DNA of 64,000 bases from Fibrella arboris (GTDB lineage Bacteria; Bacteroidota; Bacteroidia; Cytophagales; Spirosomataceae). Shown piece by piece: positions 34,649-44,248 of the stretch (within the stretch, counting starts at the first letter, position 1; each line of letters begins with the position of its first letter). The position numbers and the translations under genes are program-made. Under the pieces are notes generated by a model. That model had not been told where the DNA came from. It was given only the letters and a program-made list of their open reading frames with translations, and made no database searches. The stretch lies in assembly GCF_041321095.1 (NCBI RefSeq), contig NZ_JBGGWE010000004.1, positions 310,001-374,000 on the forward strand, given 5' to 3'.

Positions 34649-35728
34649 TTACCGAAATAACTGCGGTAACGTATTCGCCAAATACAGTTTGCAGTTCATC
34701 CAGGTATGGCCGCCGGGTACGATGAAGGGCTCTAGCTTGATCTTCTTCTCGGTAAACATCGCGATGTTCTGCTTCACCGGTTCATACAGAAAATCGTCGG
34801 TGCCGACGCTGATGGTGAACAGTTTCAGCTGGCTGTTGAGCTTGTTCGCATCCGGTGACCAGTTGGAAAAATTCGCTTTGAACTCGTCGGTAGCGGTGTA
34901 GGGCGCGTATGAGCAGACGTAGGCGAATGTAGAGGGGTTGGTCAGGCCGATGTTGAGCGTCTGCCCACCACCGACCGAGAACCCGGCCACGGCCCGCCCT
35001 TTGCTCTCCTTGATGACCGGGTAATTGGCTTCGACAAACGGCACAATGTCGTTCACCATGTCTTTCGTGAAATCGGGCATGGGGGCCGGGCGCACGTTGC
35101 CGTAGGGCATCACGATCAGCATGGGTTTGGCCTTACCCTGCGCGATCAGATTGTCGGCAATCAGGTTGGCGCGGCCTACTTTGGTCCAGGTCTCTTCGGT
35201 GTCGGAGCCGCCATGAATCAGGTACAGCACCGGGTAGTTCGTTTTGCCGTTCGGGTTGAAGCCCGGTGGCGTGTACACCAGCAGTTGCCGTGTCGTCTTC
35301 AACGTACCTGACTTGTAATAGCGATAACTGATTTTGCCGTGGGGTACGTTTTGCAACGAATGCACCAGCGGCTGATCGCCGGGTACGTCGACGATGCTGC
35401 GTTTGAAACGCTCGTTGGCGAAAATGTAGGTGTTGCTGGGGTCAGCAATCTGAATGCTGTCGACCGTAAAGCTGTACGGATAAATGTCGGGCGTGACCGG
35501 CGGCACGGTCACGCTCCAGATGCCCGAGGTGTCTTTCGTCATGGCGACGGGGGCCTTCAGGAACTCGCCCGACACCATGACTTTTTTCGCGTTTCGGGAG
35601 AAAAACCGGAACGTGATGCTGTGGTCAGGATGAACGTCGGGCGAGCTAATGGCTGGCGGGCGTTGCTGCGCCAGCACCGTAACCCCTGAAACGACAACAG
35701 CCAGAAGAATAGATAAAATGCGATTCAT
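34649..35728 (-). CDS. E-set + CE1-type esterase, GFSVGG variant
   Basis: 359 residues. The signal peptide (VVVSGVTVLAQ) is followed by an E-set domain (ITFRFFSRNAKKVMVSGEF) and a CE1 domain. The nucleophile segment is AGFSVGGGQTLNIG near residue 250 and the His segment GGHTWMNCKLYL. It belongs to the second esterase subgroup, with two near neighbours at 35741 and 36974 that share IWSVTV.PV.PD.YPY and GGHTWMN motifs. The gap to the next upstream gene is 12 bp, so they are translated from one message. Confidence 0.9.
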   Translation of the reverse strand: MNRILSILLAVVVSGVTVLAQQRPPAISSPDVHPDHSITFRFFSRNAKKVMVSGEFLKAPVAMTKDTSGIWSVTVPPVTPDIYPYSFTVDSIQIADPSNTYIFANERFKRSIVDVPGDQPLVHSLQNVPHGKISYRYYKSGTLKTTRQLLVYTPPGFNPNGKTNYPVLYLIHGGSDTEETWTKVGRANLIADNLIAQGKAKPMLIVMPYGNVRPAPMPDFTKDMVNDIVPFVEANYPVIKESKGRAVAGFSVGGGQTLNIGLTNPSTFAYVCSYAPYTATDEFKANFSNWSPDANKLNSQLKLFTISVGTDDFLYEPVKQNIAMFTEKKIKLEPFIVPGGHTWMNCKLYLANTLPQLFR

Positions 35729-35740
35729 AGTCGGTTGGGT

Positions 35741-36907
35741 TTAGGGTTGGAACAACAGGGGCGTGGTGGCGGCAACGTACGTTTTCACGTTCATCCAGGT
35801 ATGCCCTCCTTCGGTGATCAGGCTCTTGTAGTTCACCTTTTTCGCCTTCAGGTAGTCCATAAACTCCACCGTTCCTTTGTACAGAAAATCATCGCTGCCC
35901 ACGCTCACCCACAGCAGTTTCAGTTGCTTGTTGGTCTGGTCGGGCTTGGCCACGATCTGGCTGAAATTGCCGTCCATTTCCTGGGGCGACAGGTACGAAC
36001 TGTAGGCGCACACATAAGCAAACTTGTCCATGTTGTTGAAGGCCGCCCGCAGTGTTTGTCCACCCCCGCGTGAGAAGCCACCAATAGCCCGACTTTCCCG
36101 GTCGGGAATGGCCCGGTAGCTCTTCTCGACATACGGAATGACGTTGCTGACCAGATCCGTCGTGAAATCGTTGGCCCGTTTCACCGCATCGGCCCCATCG
36201 CGAACGGTCGGGTCGGCGGGTTTAGACCCTCCTTTTTGCTCGGCCACGCGGGCGGCAATGTTGCCGTAGGGCATGACAACGATCATCGGCTTCACCTTGC
36301 CTTCGGCCAGCAGATTATCCAGAATCAGATTCGTTTTACCGACTTTGAAAAACGTTTCTTCGGTATCGGTCGTGCCGCTGATGAGGTAGTAGACCGGGTA
36401 CTTCTTCGACGTACTCTGGTCGTAACCGGGTGGCGTGTATACCACCAGCGAACCCGTTGTTCCTTCCACCGACGGGTAGTACTCGTAGTTGATGGACCCG
36501 TGGGGTACGTCGCGCATGGCGTGAATCAGGGGTTGGTCGCCGGGTACGTCCACCAGGCTGGCTTTGAAGCGCTCGTTGGGGAAGAACGCCACGTTGGCGG
36601 GGTCCATCACGGAGATACCATCCACCCGAAAGTTGTACGGGTAAATGTCGGGTTTGACCGGCCCCACCGTCACGCTCCAGATGCCCTGGGCGTCTTTGGT
36701 CATGGGCACGGGGCCTTTTTCAAACTGTGCGCCAAGTTCCACCGCTTTGGCCTGCGGAGCCTGATAGCGGAACGTAACGATCTTGTCGGCGTTCACCTGG
36801 GGCGACACCACCAGCGGACCACGGGGCGGTTGACCTACGGCCAGCCCGGAGGCCAGCAGCCCTACTGACCAGCCGAGCAGCAGGCGTCTGCATGTTTTTG
36901 TGTGCAT
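35741..36907 (-). CDS. E-set + CE1-type esterase, GFSRGG variant
   Basis: 388 residues. The signal peptide (GLLASGLAVGQ) is followed by an E-set domain with KGPVPMTKDAQGIWSVTVGP and a CE1 domain. The nucleophile is in GGFSRGGGQTLRA near residue 279 and the His in GGHTWMNVKTYV. An insertion relative to its neighbours, rich in charged residues (EQKGGSKPADPTVRDGADA, about 215-235), precedes the nucleophile. Its closest relative in the window is the next upstream esterase, which suggests recent tandem duplication. Confidence 0.9.
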   Translation of the reverse strand: MHTKTCRRLLLGWSVGLLASGLAVGQPPRGPLVVSPQVNADKIVTFRYQAPQAKAVELGAQFEKGPVPMTKDAQGIWSVTVGPVKPDIYPYNFRVDGISVMDPANVAFFPNERFKASLVDVPGDQPLIHAMRDVPHGSINYEYYPSVEGTTGSLVVYTPPGYDQSTSKKYPVYYLISGTTDTEETFFKVGKTNLILDNLLAEGKVKPMIVVMPYGNIAARVAEQKGGSKPADPTVRDGADAVKRANDFTTDLVSNVIPYVEKSYRAIPDRESRAIGGFSRGGGQTLRAAFNNMDKFAYVCAYSSYLSPQEMDGNFSQIVAKPDQTNKQLKLLWVSVGSDDFLYKGTVEFMDYLKAKKVNYKSLITEGGHTWMNVKTYVAATTPLLFQP

Positions 36908-36973
36908 AGCTACATTCAGATAAGGACACTGATGCCAGTGTCGGGTTCAGGGAAATGGGTACTCGTCAATGGT

Positions 36974-38101
36974 TTACTGGAATAGTTTCTGGGCAATCGT
37001 GCTCAGGTAAAGCTTGCAGTTCATCCAGGTATGTCCACCGTCGGAAATGAGCGTTTCGTGCTTGATCTTTTTCTCGTCGAGCACCTTCAGGTAGTCGTTG
37101 ATAACGGGGTACAGGCCATCCTCCTTTCCGACGCCGATCCAGAACAGTTTCAGCCGCTGATTGGTCTGCGTGGGATTGGCAAACGCGGTGGCGTTATTGC
37201 GGTCGAACTCGTCTTTGAGCATACCGGGCGCAAAGCCGCAAACCCAGCTAAACAGGTCAGGATTGTTCAGGCCGAGGTAGAGCGTTTCGCCCCCGCCCCC
37301 CGAAAACCCGGCAATGGCGCGGCTGTCTTTGTCTTTCTTCACCCGGTAATTCGTCTCGACAAACGGGAACAGGTTGCCCAGAAAATCCTTCCTGAACTCC
37401 TGCAGATTGTCCCAGTTGCGGAGGCTGCCCGACGATTTGCTAATCACCGGGTACGCCCGTCCGTACGGCATGACGATGATCATCGGTTTGGCTTTACGCT
37501 GCGCCATCAGGTTATCCAGAATGATGTTGGCGCGGCCCACTTTCGTCCAGGTTTCTTCCAGGTCTGTGGTGCCGTGCAGGAGGTATAGCACCGGGTACGT
37601 TGTTTTCGTGTCGGTTTCGTAGCCCGGCGGGGTGTACACGACCACGGGCCGTTGCCCCAGTTCAGGCGAGGTGTAATAGCGGTACGACAATGTGCCGTGG
37701 GGTACGTTCTGGAGGGTGTGGACCAACGGCGTAGCGCCGGTTATGTCAACCACACTGTGCTGAAATCCCTCGTTCGGGAAGATGGCCGAGTTTTTGGGGT
37801 CGGCTACCGAAAGGCCATCGACCACAAACGAATACGGATACATGTCCGGCTTCACTGGCCCCACCGTCACGCTCCAGATGCCCTGCGCATCTCTGGTCAT
37901 GGCGACGGGAGCCTTTTCAAATTGGGCATTCACTTTTACGTCTTTTGCCCCCGGTGCCAGTAGCTGAAACGTGACCGTGTTATCAGCGTGCACCTGTGGC
38001 GATACCACCACCGGACCTTCGGGCGGCTGAGCCAGCGCCCCGGCATACAGGCCGAATACGGCCCAGAAGAGCCAGCATCGACGGATTACTTGTTGGTTCA
38101 T
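36974..38101 (-). CDS. E-set + CE1-type esterase, GFSGGG variant
   Basis: 375 residues. The signal peptide is followed by an E-set domain (VVVSPQVHADNTVTFQLLAP, KAPVAMTRDAQGIWSVTVGP) and a CE1 domain with nucleophile AGFSGGGGETLYLG near residue 266 and His in GGHTWMNCKLYLS. The E-set is almost interchangeable with that of the 35741 gene, while the region around the nucleophile differs, consistent with duplication then change of specificity. Predicted secreted feruloyl or acetyl esterase. Confidence 0.9.
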   Translation of the reverse strand: MNQQVIRRCWLFWAVFGLYAGALAQPPEGPVVVSPQVHADNTVTFQLLAPGAKDVKVNAQFEKAPVAMTRDAQGIWSVTVGPVKPDMYPYSFVVDGLSVADPKNSAIFPNEGFQHSVVDITGATPLVHTLQNVPHGTLSYRYYTSPELGQRPVVVYTPPGYETDTKTTYPVLYLLHGTTDLEETWTKVGRANIILDNLMAQRKAKPMIIVMPYGRAYPVISKSSGSLRNWDNLQEFRKDFLGNLFPFVETNYRVKKDKDSRAIAGFSGGGGETLYLGLNNPDLFSWVCGFAPGMLKDEFDRNNATAFANPTQTNQRLKLFWIGVGKEDGLYPVINDYLKVLDEKKIKHETLISDGGHTWMNCKLYLSTIAQKLFQ

Positions 38102-38150
38102 GGTTTAGAAAGGGTTAGAATGGTATCCAGCACGGAAGTCTTGCAAAACA

Positions 38151-39077
38151 CTACTTATTGGTAGTAAGCCAGTTATTCACTTTCAGCCAGGCGAACAGTG
38201 GCTCCATCCAGCCGGGGTGCCGGAAAATGAAACCGTGGTCGCCTTTGGGGTAGATGTGCATCTCAACGGGCACTTTCTGGCGTCGGAGGGTTTCGAAATA
38301 GGCGATGCTGTTGTCCACATCGACCAGTTTATCGTCGGCCGCGTGGGTCAGGTACGCTGGCGGTGTGTTGGCACGTACCTGAAGCTCGTTGGAGAACAAC
38401 TCGACATCCTGCCGCGACGCAGTTTTGCCCAGCAAACTATCGTGCGAGCCGCCATGCGTCAGGCTGTCGCGCATGCTAATGACCGGATAAATCAGTATCT
38501 GAAAATCGGGGCGCAAGCTAGTGTTACTGGCATTGTCGACATACGCTTTCTCGAAATGCGTGGCGGCCGTTGAGGCCAGATGCCCACCCGCCGAAAAGCC
38601 CATAATGCCTATTTTACTGGCATCGACGCCCCACTTGGCGGCATTCTCGCGAACCAGTTTGATAGCTTGCTGGGCGTCCTGCAACGGCCCGATCTTCTTA
38701 TCTGTCATGATCGCGTCACTGGGCAATCGGTATTTCAGCACAAAAGCGGCAATGCCTTTTTCGGCCAGGGCCTTCGCCGTGGTTACGCCCTCGCCGTTGT
38801 ACACGACCACACCATAGCCACCACCGGGAATGATGATGACGGCCGTCCCGGATGCCTTGTCAGCCGCCGGTTTGAAATACGCCAGCGTGGGTTTAGTGAT
38901 ACCCTTGATCACCCCCGTTTCGGCACCAGACTCCTGCACATCTGAGGCTTTTGAGTTAGGAACCGCTCCTGAATAAAGCGGGATAATTTCCTGGGCATTT
39001 ACGGCCAGGGGGACAGTCAATAGCCAGCCGGTCAACGCGGCTACAGCCAGTGTACTGATTGAGCGAATGGGTTTCAT
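38151..39077 (-). CDS. BD-FAE-like alpha/beta hydrolase (acetyl/feruloyl esterase)
   Basis: 308 residues with a signal peptide. The oxyanion loop is IIPGGGYGVVVYNGEG near residue 80; the nucleophile is in IMGFSAGGHLAST near 165; the acid is in THAADDKLVDVDNS near 240; and the His is in YPKGDHGFIFR near 278. The pattern fits the Bacteroidota feruloyl/acetyl esterase family rather than CE1, so it adds a structurally distinct esterase to the block. Confidence 0.88.
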   Translation of the reverse strand: MKPIRSISTLAVAALTGWLLTVPLAVNAQEIIPLYSGAVPNSKASDVQESGAETGVIKGITKPTLAYFKPAADKASGTAVIIIPGGGYGVVVYNGEGVTTAKALAEKGIAAFVLKYRLPSDAIMTDKKIGPLQDAQQAIKLVRENAAKWGVDASKIGIMGFSAGGHLASTAATHFEKAYVDNASNTSLRPDFQILIYPVISMRDSLTHGGSHDSLLGKTASRQDVELFSNELQVRANTPPAYLTHAADDKLVDVDNSIAYFETLRRQKVPVEMHIYPKGDHGFIFRHPGWMEPLFAWLKVNNWLTTNK

Positions 39078-39116
39078 GTTTTAAGGGGTTGAACAAATAC
39101 CGTTCTTACTTAATAG

Positions 39117-39156
39117 TTGCTTCGCGCGTCGTGCCCTTCGACTACGCGCGAAGCAA
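39117..39156. repeat. Intergenic hairpin
   Basis: Perfect 13 bp arms (TTGCTTCGCGCGT and inverse) around a 14-nt loop, between the CE6-type and BD-FAE-like esterase genes. It shares GCTTCGC with the hairpin at 31917. Confidence 0.75.
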
Positions 39157-39166
39157 TTCACACTTT

Positions 39167-40021
39167 CTAATTCGTCGCGGTTGGTTTATAGCCGAGCAAC
39201 GACAGCATTTGGGTGGCGTAGCGCTTGCCTAACTCCCGATAGCCGGCGGCGTTGAAGTGCAGGTCGTCGGCGGAGTCGGTACAGCCGACCGACGAGATCA
39301 CATGGGCGTTTTTGATCGTTTGCGGCAGCGTGGCGATGATCCTGTTCATGCTCGCACATTTGCCATTCTGGTCGGCGTTGACCGTTTCACCAGCCAGCAA
39401 CGGCACTTTTTTGGGTTTCAGATCCAGATCGTGCATCAGGTTATCGTACACTACCTTCACCTTTTGGGTCCAGAGCGTATCGCCGGTATTCGACTCGCCC
39501 TGATGCAGCAGAATACCCTTAATCACCCCGTCTTTCTGCGCCAGCTTCGCCATCTCGACCAGCCGACCGTAAGGATTTCCGTCATATTCTTTAATGAAGT
39601 TCTTCATCCAGCCCGGCACATTGGTGGTGTACGACTCGTAATGGTCCTTATCGAACAGCTCGATTTTGCAGCCGCCGATGGCCACGTTGATCACACCCAC
39701 CCGTACCTTTTCGGGCAGGTTCGCGACCAGCTCGCGACCGAAATAATCGGCGGGGGTGAGTCCGGTCCGGCAGCGGCACAAAGGCGGTTTGGCCGTGTAC
39801 CAATTCCCCTTTGTCCGGTTGATTGCCGGGCAGTCGACGGCCTCCATCACCTGAAAACGCGGGTTCACATTGATAGTATCCTGCGGTTCGATCTTGGCGT
39901 TCCCCTCCATGTTCGATTGCCCAAAACAAAGGAAAATGTAAAAGTTCTTGTCCTGCGCAACGGCATTCAGGCTCAGCAGAAAGAGCCCGATCAACAGGAA
40001 GCCACCAATTCGCTTTTTCAT
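39167..40021 (-). CDS. CE6-type acetyl xylan esterase (SASA/SGNH family)
   Basis: 284 residues. The signal peptide is followed by an SGNH hydrolase of the sialate O-acetylesterase family. The nucleophile Ser is in CFGQSNMEGNAKIE near residue 36, VAIGGCKIELF supplies the Gly block, LLHQGESNTGDT the Asn block, and the Asp-His pair is in DDLHFNAAGYRELG near 262. The arrangement fits CE6 acetyl xylan esterases. It removes acetyl groups from xylan ahead of chain cutting. Confidence 0.88.
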   Translation of the reverse strand: MKKRIGGFLLIGLFLLSLNAVAQDKNFYIFLCFGQSNMEGNAKIEPQDTINVNPRFQVMEAVDCPAINRTKGNWYTAKPPLCRCRTGLTPADYFGRELVANLPEKVRVGVINVAIGGCKIELFDKDHYESYTTNVPGWMKNFIKEYDGNPYGRLVEMAKLAQKDGVIKGILLHQGESNTGDTLWTQKVKVVYDNLMHDLDLKPKKVPLLAGETVNADQNGKCASMNRIIATLPQTIKNAHVISSVGCTDSADDLHFNAAGYRELGKRYATQMLSLLGYKPTATN

Positions 40022-40074
40022 GGGTTTATTCGGTTTAGGAGGCCCGCTGGTATGTGGGCGTTATGAACAATGAG

Positions 40075-41652
40075 CTATTCCTTTATCGCAGTTGGTTTGT
40101 CGCTGATTCGGAAGAAATCGAAGTCGGCAAAACCGCCCGTTTGCTGGGTAGCATACGTGAACAGACCAAAGCGGTAGCCCATAAAATGCGGAATGGTGTA
40201 CGGCATTTTCAGGGGCTCGCCAATGGCTGTCCACGTGTTACCATCGAGGCTGTAGAAGAAATGGGCGGTGTCTTTGCGGTCACGGAAATCGCAGTCGGCT
40301 TTCAGGTAAACCGCTTTCTGGCTCAACGCAACGCGCTGCACCTCCACCGGCTTCCCCGAGCTGGCGCTGACCATGACAATCGACCGCACCCCGTTCTCGA
40401 CCTTCACCCCCACCAGCCCGTAGTTTTTCTGCAACAGACTCAGCCCGGCAAAATCACCGTCCTTCAGATTCGACGCATCGAGCAGCGTGGTACCCGACGA
40501 TTCGGGCCCAATGGTGCGCTGGGTCAGGGTGTTGCGGGCCATCACGAATGAGGTGTCGGTGCGGCCGGTTTTCAGGCGCAGGTAACCTTTCCGTTCCGTC
40601 ACCGACCACAGGCCGTTGGCGGGGTTGTGGTTCCACTGCCATACGGGCGGCAGCGCGGGTTCCCCTTTTTGGCGAGTGAACTCGTCGGAGTTCACGATGC
40701 CGGGAATTAGGCCTTTGCTGGCGGGGAGGTCGAGCGTTTGGGGCACTTTGCCGTTTTCACCCAGTACCGGCCAGCCAGCCTCCCACTTAACAGGCACCAG
40801 ATACGGAATGCGCCCCACCCCGCCAAAGTCGCGGAACAGGTACGCAAACCAACGGCCATCGGGCGTGTCGATGAGCCCGCCCTGCGCTACGCCCAGGTCC
40901 TGCAACGCCACGCGGCCTTCCCAGGGACCCGTAATCTTGTCGGCGCGGTGAATGAGCACGGTTCGCATACCGCCACGTGGCCACGAGATATTGAACAGGT
41001 AATACTTGCCCTTCACCTTGAACAACTGCGATCCCTCAGCGGGCAGGCCACCACCGGTGCCGGAGGGTGTGCTGGCGTTCTCAATAATGACCTGCTCGGT
41101 GGCGCCGGGCTTCACACCCGACGCATCGGCGTTCAGCTCCACCAATCGGAGTGTGCCTGCGCCGTAGATCAGGTACGTTCGGCCGTCGTCATCGAAAAAC
41201 AGGCTGTGATCGTGGTATGCCGGTTTGAACGATACTTCTTGCCAAGGGCCTTTTTCAATGTTTTTCGTCGTGTACACGTGGGTTCTTCCACTCGTCTGCG
41301 CGAAGGTAGTCGCGTAGTACGTACCGTTGTGGTAGCGGAGGCTGCTTGCCCATGAGCCGCGCCCGTAGGTGCTTTTGCCGTTGTTCAGGCTCATGGCGTC
41401 TACACTCGTCAGCGTATCATACGCATAACCGACCACTTGCCAGTTGATCAAATCTTTCGACTTCATGATGGGCAGCCCCGGGCTCAGGTGCATGGTGGTG
41501 CTGCTCATATAGTAGGTGTTGCCCACCCGAATCATGGCCATATCGGGAACGTCGGCAAAAATGACCGGAGTCTGAGCCGTCTGCGACACAGCAGCAACGT
41601 ACCTGACCAGCAGGCTTACCAGTACTCCATGTCGGAGTAGCTTGTTTTTCAT
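40075..41652 (-). CDS. GH43 enzyme with C-terminal beta-sandwich (xylosidase/arabinofuranosidase)
   Basis: 525 residues with a signal peptide. The five-bladed GH43 propeller spans about 28-310: DVPDMAMIRVGNTYYMSS carries the base Asp, HDHSLFFDDDGRTYLIYG the pKa-tuning Asp, and PAEGSQLFKVKGKYYLF the general acid Glu. The C-terminal half (about 330-520) is a concanavalin-like GH43_C2 module (FAGLSLLQKNYGLVGVKV). It resembles GH43 subfamily 12 enzymes that remove arabinose from arabinoxylan. A 259 bp gap upstream makes a separate promoter likely. Confidence 0.9.
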   Translation of the reverse strand: MKNKLLRHGVLVSLLVRYVAAVSQTAQTPVIFADVPDMAMIRVGNTYYMSSTTMHLSPGLPIMKSKDLINWQVVGYAYDTLTSVDAMSLNNGKSTYGRGSWASSLRYHNGTYYATTFAQTSGRTHVYTTKNIEKGPWQEVSFKPAYHDHSLFFDDDGRTYLIYGAGTLRLVELNADASGVKPGATEQVIIENASTPSGTGGGLPAEGSQLFKVKGKYYLFNISWPRGGMRTVLIHRADKITGPWEGRVALQDLGVAQGGLIDTPDGRWFAYLFRDFGGVGRIPYLVPVKWEAGWPVLGENGKVPQTLDLPASKGLIPGIVNSDEFTRQKGEPALPPVWQWNHNPANGLWSVTERKGYLRLKTGRTDTSFVMARNTLTQRTIGPESSGTTLLDASNLKDGDFAGLSLLQKNYGLVGVKVENGVRSIVMVSASSGKPVEVQRVALSQKAVYLKADCDFRDRKDTAHFFYSLDGNTWTAIGEPLKMPYTIPHFMGYRFGLFTYATQQTGGFADFDFFRISDKPTAIKE

Positions 41653-41911
41653 AGCGGTAAGGGCAGGTTTAGCACCTATGGCAGCGACCCGGTCAGCTCG
41701 ATAGATCGTCCGGCGGGGGCAGGCCTACATACGCCATACGCCCCGGCGTGTAGATGTAGTGCCCACCCAGGCATGACACCTATGCCACTGGGTTCGCGGG
41801 TGAACCTGGACAGCGCGTGGCCACTTGCCACCCGCCCAATCGGCAATAGTGTTATTTTGACACATTTATATGTATTATTTATTCTTCTCTTCATTTTAGC
41901 AGAGGCCTCTG

Positions 41912-44248
41912 TTAGTTCGTTACTAATCTGATTTGGTTGAAGCGAGGGGTATTCATCCCGGTACGGGCCATTATTTTCAGCGAAATAATGGCTTGGCCAT
42001 CCGTTTGCAAACGGATCGTTTTCCCAGCAACGGACAGGATTTCGGCGGGCTTGTCATTGATAAAAAAGCGCACGTTTTCCGGATTGATATCATCTAAAGC
42101 CCTAATATCGATATACTTACCCGCCTGATCTTTATTCTGCAACTGATACGTAATAGCCGAACGGGTACGTCGCCAGAACCGCTCGTCATCATAGCCCGAA
42201 TCGCTTTTTTCCCCTTTGTATTGATGGTCCACTTCGGGCTGCTGCTCGCCGCAATTCACCTTGTCGATCGTACTGGCGTCGAGCGCGATTGCCTCGGCTT
42301 CCTGCTGTTTCAACCGGGTTTTCTGCTCGTCGAAAGCCGCTTGCGTGAACGTCTGGAAGTACATCTGGTAACGGGCATCGTGAACTTCGTAGAACGGTTG
42401 CAACGTGAGCGTATCCAGGTTAAACCGGAGCCGGTCAGCGGGTTTAAGCTGGTTCAGGTACGTTGCCGGGTCACCCACCAGCGCATAGGCATTGGTGATC
42501 GGATACAGCTTCCCCTTCGTTTCGTGGCCCATCCGGCTGTCGTCGGCAAAAAGTCCGGTCAGATCATCTGTCGATGTTTTGGCGGCCAGCACAATGGGGC
42601 CGTTCACAAAGGCCGCCCAGTTTGAGCCATCCGGCAAATACTCCAGTCGCGTTGAGGTCGTAAACCGGACGGTTACCTTATCGCCTGCCTTCCACTTCCG
42701 ACGAACGGCAATATAACTGGCTGGCTTTGCGACAACGGACTGCGCTTTCCCATTCACCAGCACCGTAAGGTTTTCGGCCCACTTTGGATAGCGAATGTGT
42801 ACAGAAAATTCCTGTGGTCTGGTTGTCTCGACGATCAGCTCAGACTGGTTCTGGTACGGGAAGTCTGTGCGCTGGGTTAGCCGAACGTTTTTGTCCGACC
42901 AGTTCACCGTCGACGGAATAAACAGGTTGACGAACAGGTCGTTGCCGGTATGGCTGTAGATCAGTTCGCCGTATTTAGTGTGGTTCTCGATCCCCGACCC
43001 CACACAGCACCACATGCTGGTTTCGGGCTGCGAATACACCCGATAGTGGTTGGGTCGGATGGGCGTGAAATACACAAATCCGCCTTTTTCGGGATGCTGG
43101 CTCGACAGGATATGGTTATAGAGTGTCCGTTCATAGAAGTCCACGTAGCTTACGTCGTTCCTGTCCAGAAACAGCGCTTTGCTCAGGCGTAGCATGTTGA
43201 ACGAGTTGCAGGTCTCCGGCCCCTGATTAGAACGCAAAACCTGACTGAAATCTGTTGTCGGGTTGAAATGCTCGCGGACGCTGTTGCCGCCAAACGCCAC
43301 ACTACGCGTCTGCGACACGTTTTGCCAGAAATACTGCGCGGCCTCCGACCAATCAGACTTACCGGTCAGCGTGGCAATTTTCTCGAATCCGATCACTTTC
43401 GGAATCTGCGTATTGGCGTGCAGTCCCGTCAGTTTATCCTGTTTCGCCAGCAGTGGCTCCAAAATAGCCCGGTGCGAGATTCGCTGCGCTGTTTCGAGGT
43501 ATTTCCTGTCGTTGGTCAGGATATACAGATCGGCGAAGGTTTCGTTGATGCCACCATGCTCTGTGCGCAGCACCTGCTGAATCTGTTCGTCGGACAGCGG
43601 CTTGATCAGCTCGACAAACCAGTCACCCAGCCCGATCAGCACTTGTTTTGCCTGCTGATTGCCAGCGTATTCATAGGCGTCACGCAGCCCCGCAAACAGC
43701 TTGTGGATGTTGTAGAGCGGTACCCAGGTGTTGTTCAGTCCGAAGCTACTGCCGTCGATATCGCCGTTGTGAATCCGTTCCCAGAACACTTTTCCCTGCG
43801 GAATGCCACCCACGTACCCATTGCCGTTCTTCGCCTGACATTGCGCCAGTTGGCCGATCATATAATCGAGCCGTTTTTTCAGGTCGGCCTCGCCGGTCGA
43901 GGCGTACATCATGGCCAGCGCCGATAGGTAATGACCGCCGATATGCCCATCCAGTCCCGAGCTTTCCCAGTTGCCGTAGCGTTGGGCCTTCAGGGGTAAT
44001 CCGGCATCGATCAGGTACGGAGCAAGGAGTTTGTCCGGGTTCAGGGCCAGCATATACCTCAGGTCAACGTCCTGGGCATTTTTGAATGGTCCGCCTGTGA
44101 GCCTCACCTCCTGCAGCCTGAACGGTTGCATCTGGGCCAGCGCGGAGACGTTGACCAGCAACAGGATGGCGATATATAACAGATTGCTTTTCAATGCATT
44201 ATTTCTTTTCTTGTCATCTGACGTCGGGATGACAAAAACTGACTCCAA
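41912..44248 (-). CDS. GH127 beta-L-arabinofuranosidase-type protein (DUF1680)
   Basis: 778 residues. FRLQEVRLTGGPFKNAQD and NWESSGLDGHIGGHYLSALA open the (alpha/alpha)6 domain; HGGINETFADLY carries a conserved Glu, and the zinc-binding cysteine pair is in MWCCVGSGIENHTKYGE. The C-terminal part is beta-rich. These enzymes release beta-L-arabinofuranose. The ATG at 44248 abuts the upstream GH43 stop; a TTG at 44194 would put the signal sequence (SNLLYIAILLLVNVSALAQ) at the very N-terminus and may be the true start. Confidence 0.9.
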   Translation of the reverse strand: MESVFVIPTSDDKKRNNALKSNLLYIAILLLVNVSALAQMQPFRLQEVRLTGGPFKNAQDVDLRYMLALNPDKLLAPYLIDAGLPLKAQRYGNWESSGLDGHIGGHYLSALAMMYASTGEADLKKRLDYMIGQLAQCQAKNGNGYVGGIPQGKVFWERIHNGDIDGSSFGLNNTWVPLYNIHKLFAGLRDAYEYAGNQQAKQVLIGLGDWFVELIKPLSDEQIQQVLRTEHGGINETFADLYILTNDRKYLETAQRISHRAILEPLLAKQDKLTGLHANTQIPKVIGFEKIATLTGKSDWSEAAQYFWQNVSQTRSVAFGGNSVREHFNPTTDFSQVLRSNQGPETCNSFNMLRLSKALFLDRNDVSYVDFYERTLYNHILSSQHPEKGGFVYFTPIRPNHYRVYSQPETSMWCCVGSGIENHTKYGELIYSHTGNDLFVNLFIPSTVNWSDKNVRLTQRTDFPYQNQSELIVETTRPQEFSVHIRYPKWAENLTVLVNGKAQSVVAKPASYIAVRRKWKAGDKVTVRFTTSTRLEYLPDGSNWAAFVNGPIVLAAKTSTDDLTGLFADDSRMGHETKGKLYPITNAYALVGDPATYLNQLKPADRLRFNLDTLTLQPFYEVHDARYQMYFQTFTQAAFDEQKTRLKQQEAEAIALDASTIDKVNCGEQQPEVDHQYKGEKSDSGYDDERFWRRTRSAITYQLQNKDQAGKYIDIRALDDINPENVRFFINDKPAEILSVAGKTIRLQTDGQAIISLKIMARTGMNTPRFNQIRLVTN

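Noticed and set aside
41676..41894. Small 72-codon minus-strand frame in the gap between GH127 and GH43
   Set aside because: No signal peptide, motif or plausible start context; the gap is better read as a promoter region for the GH43 gene.
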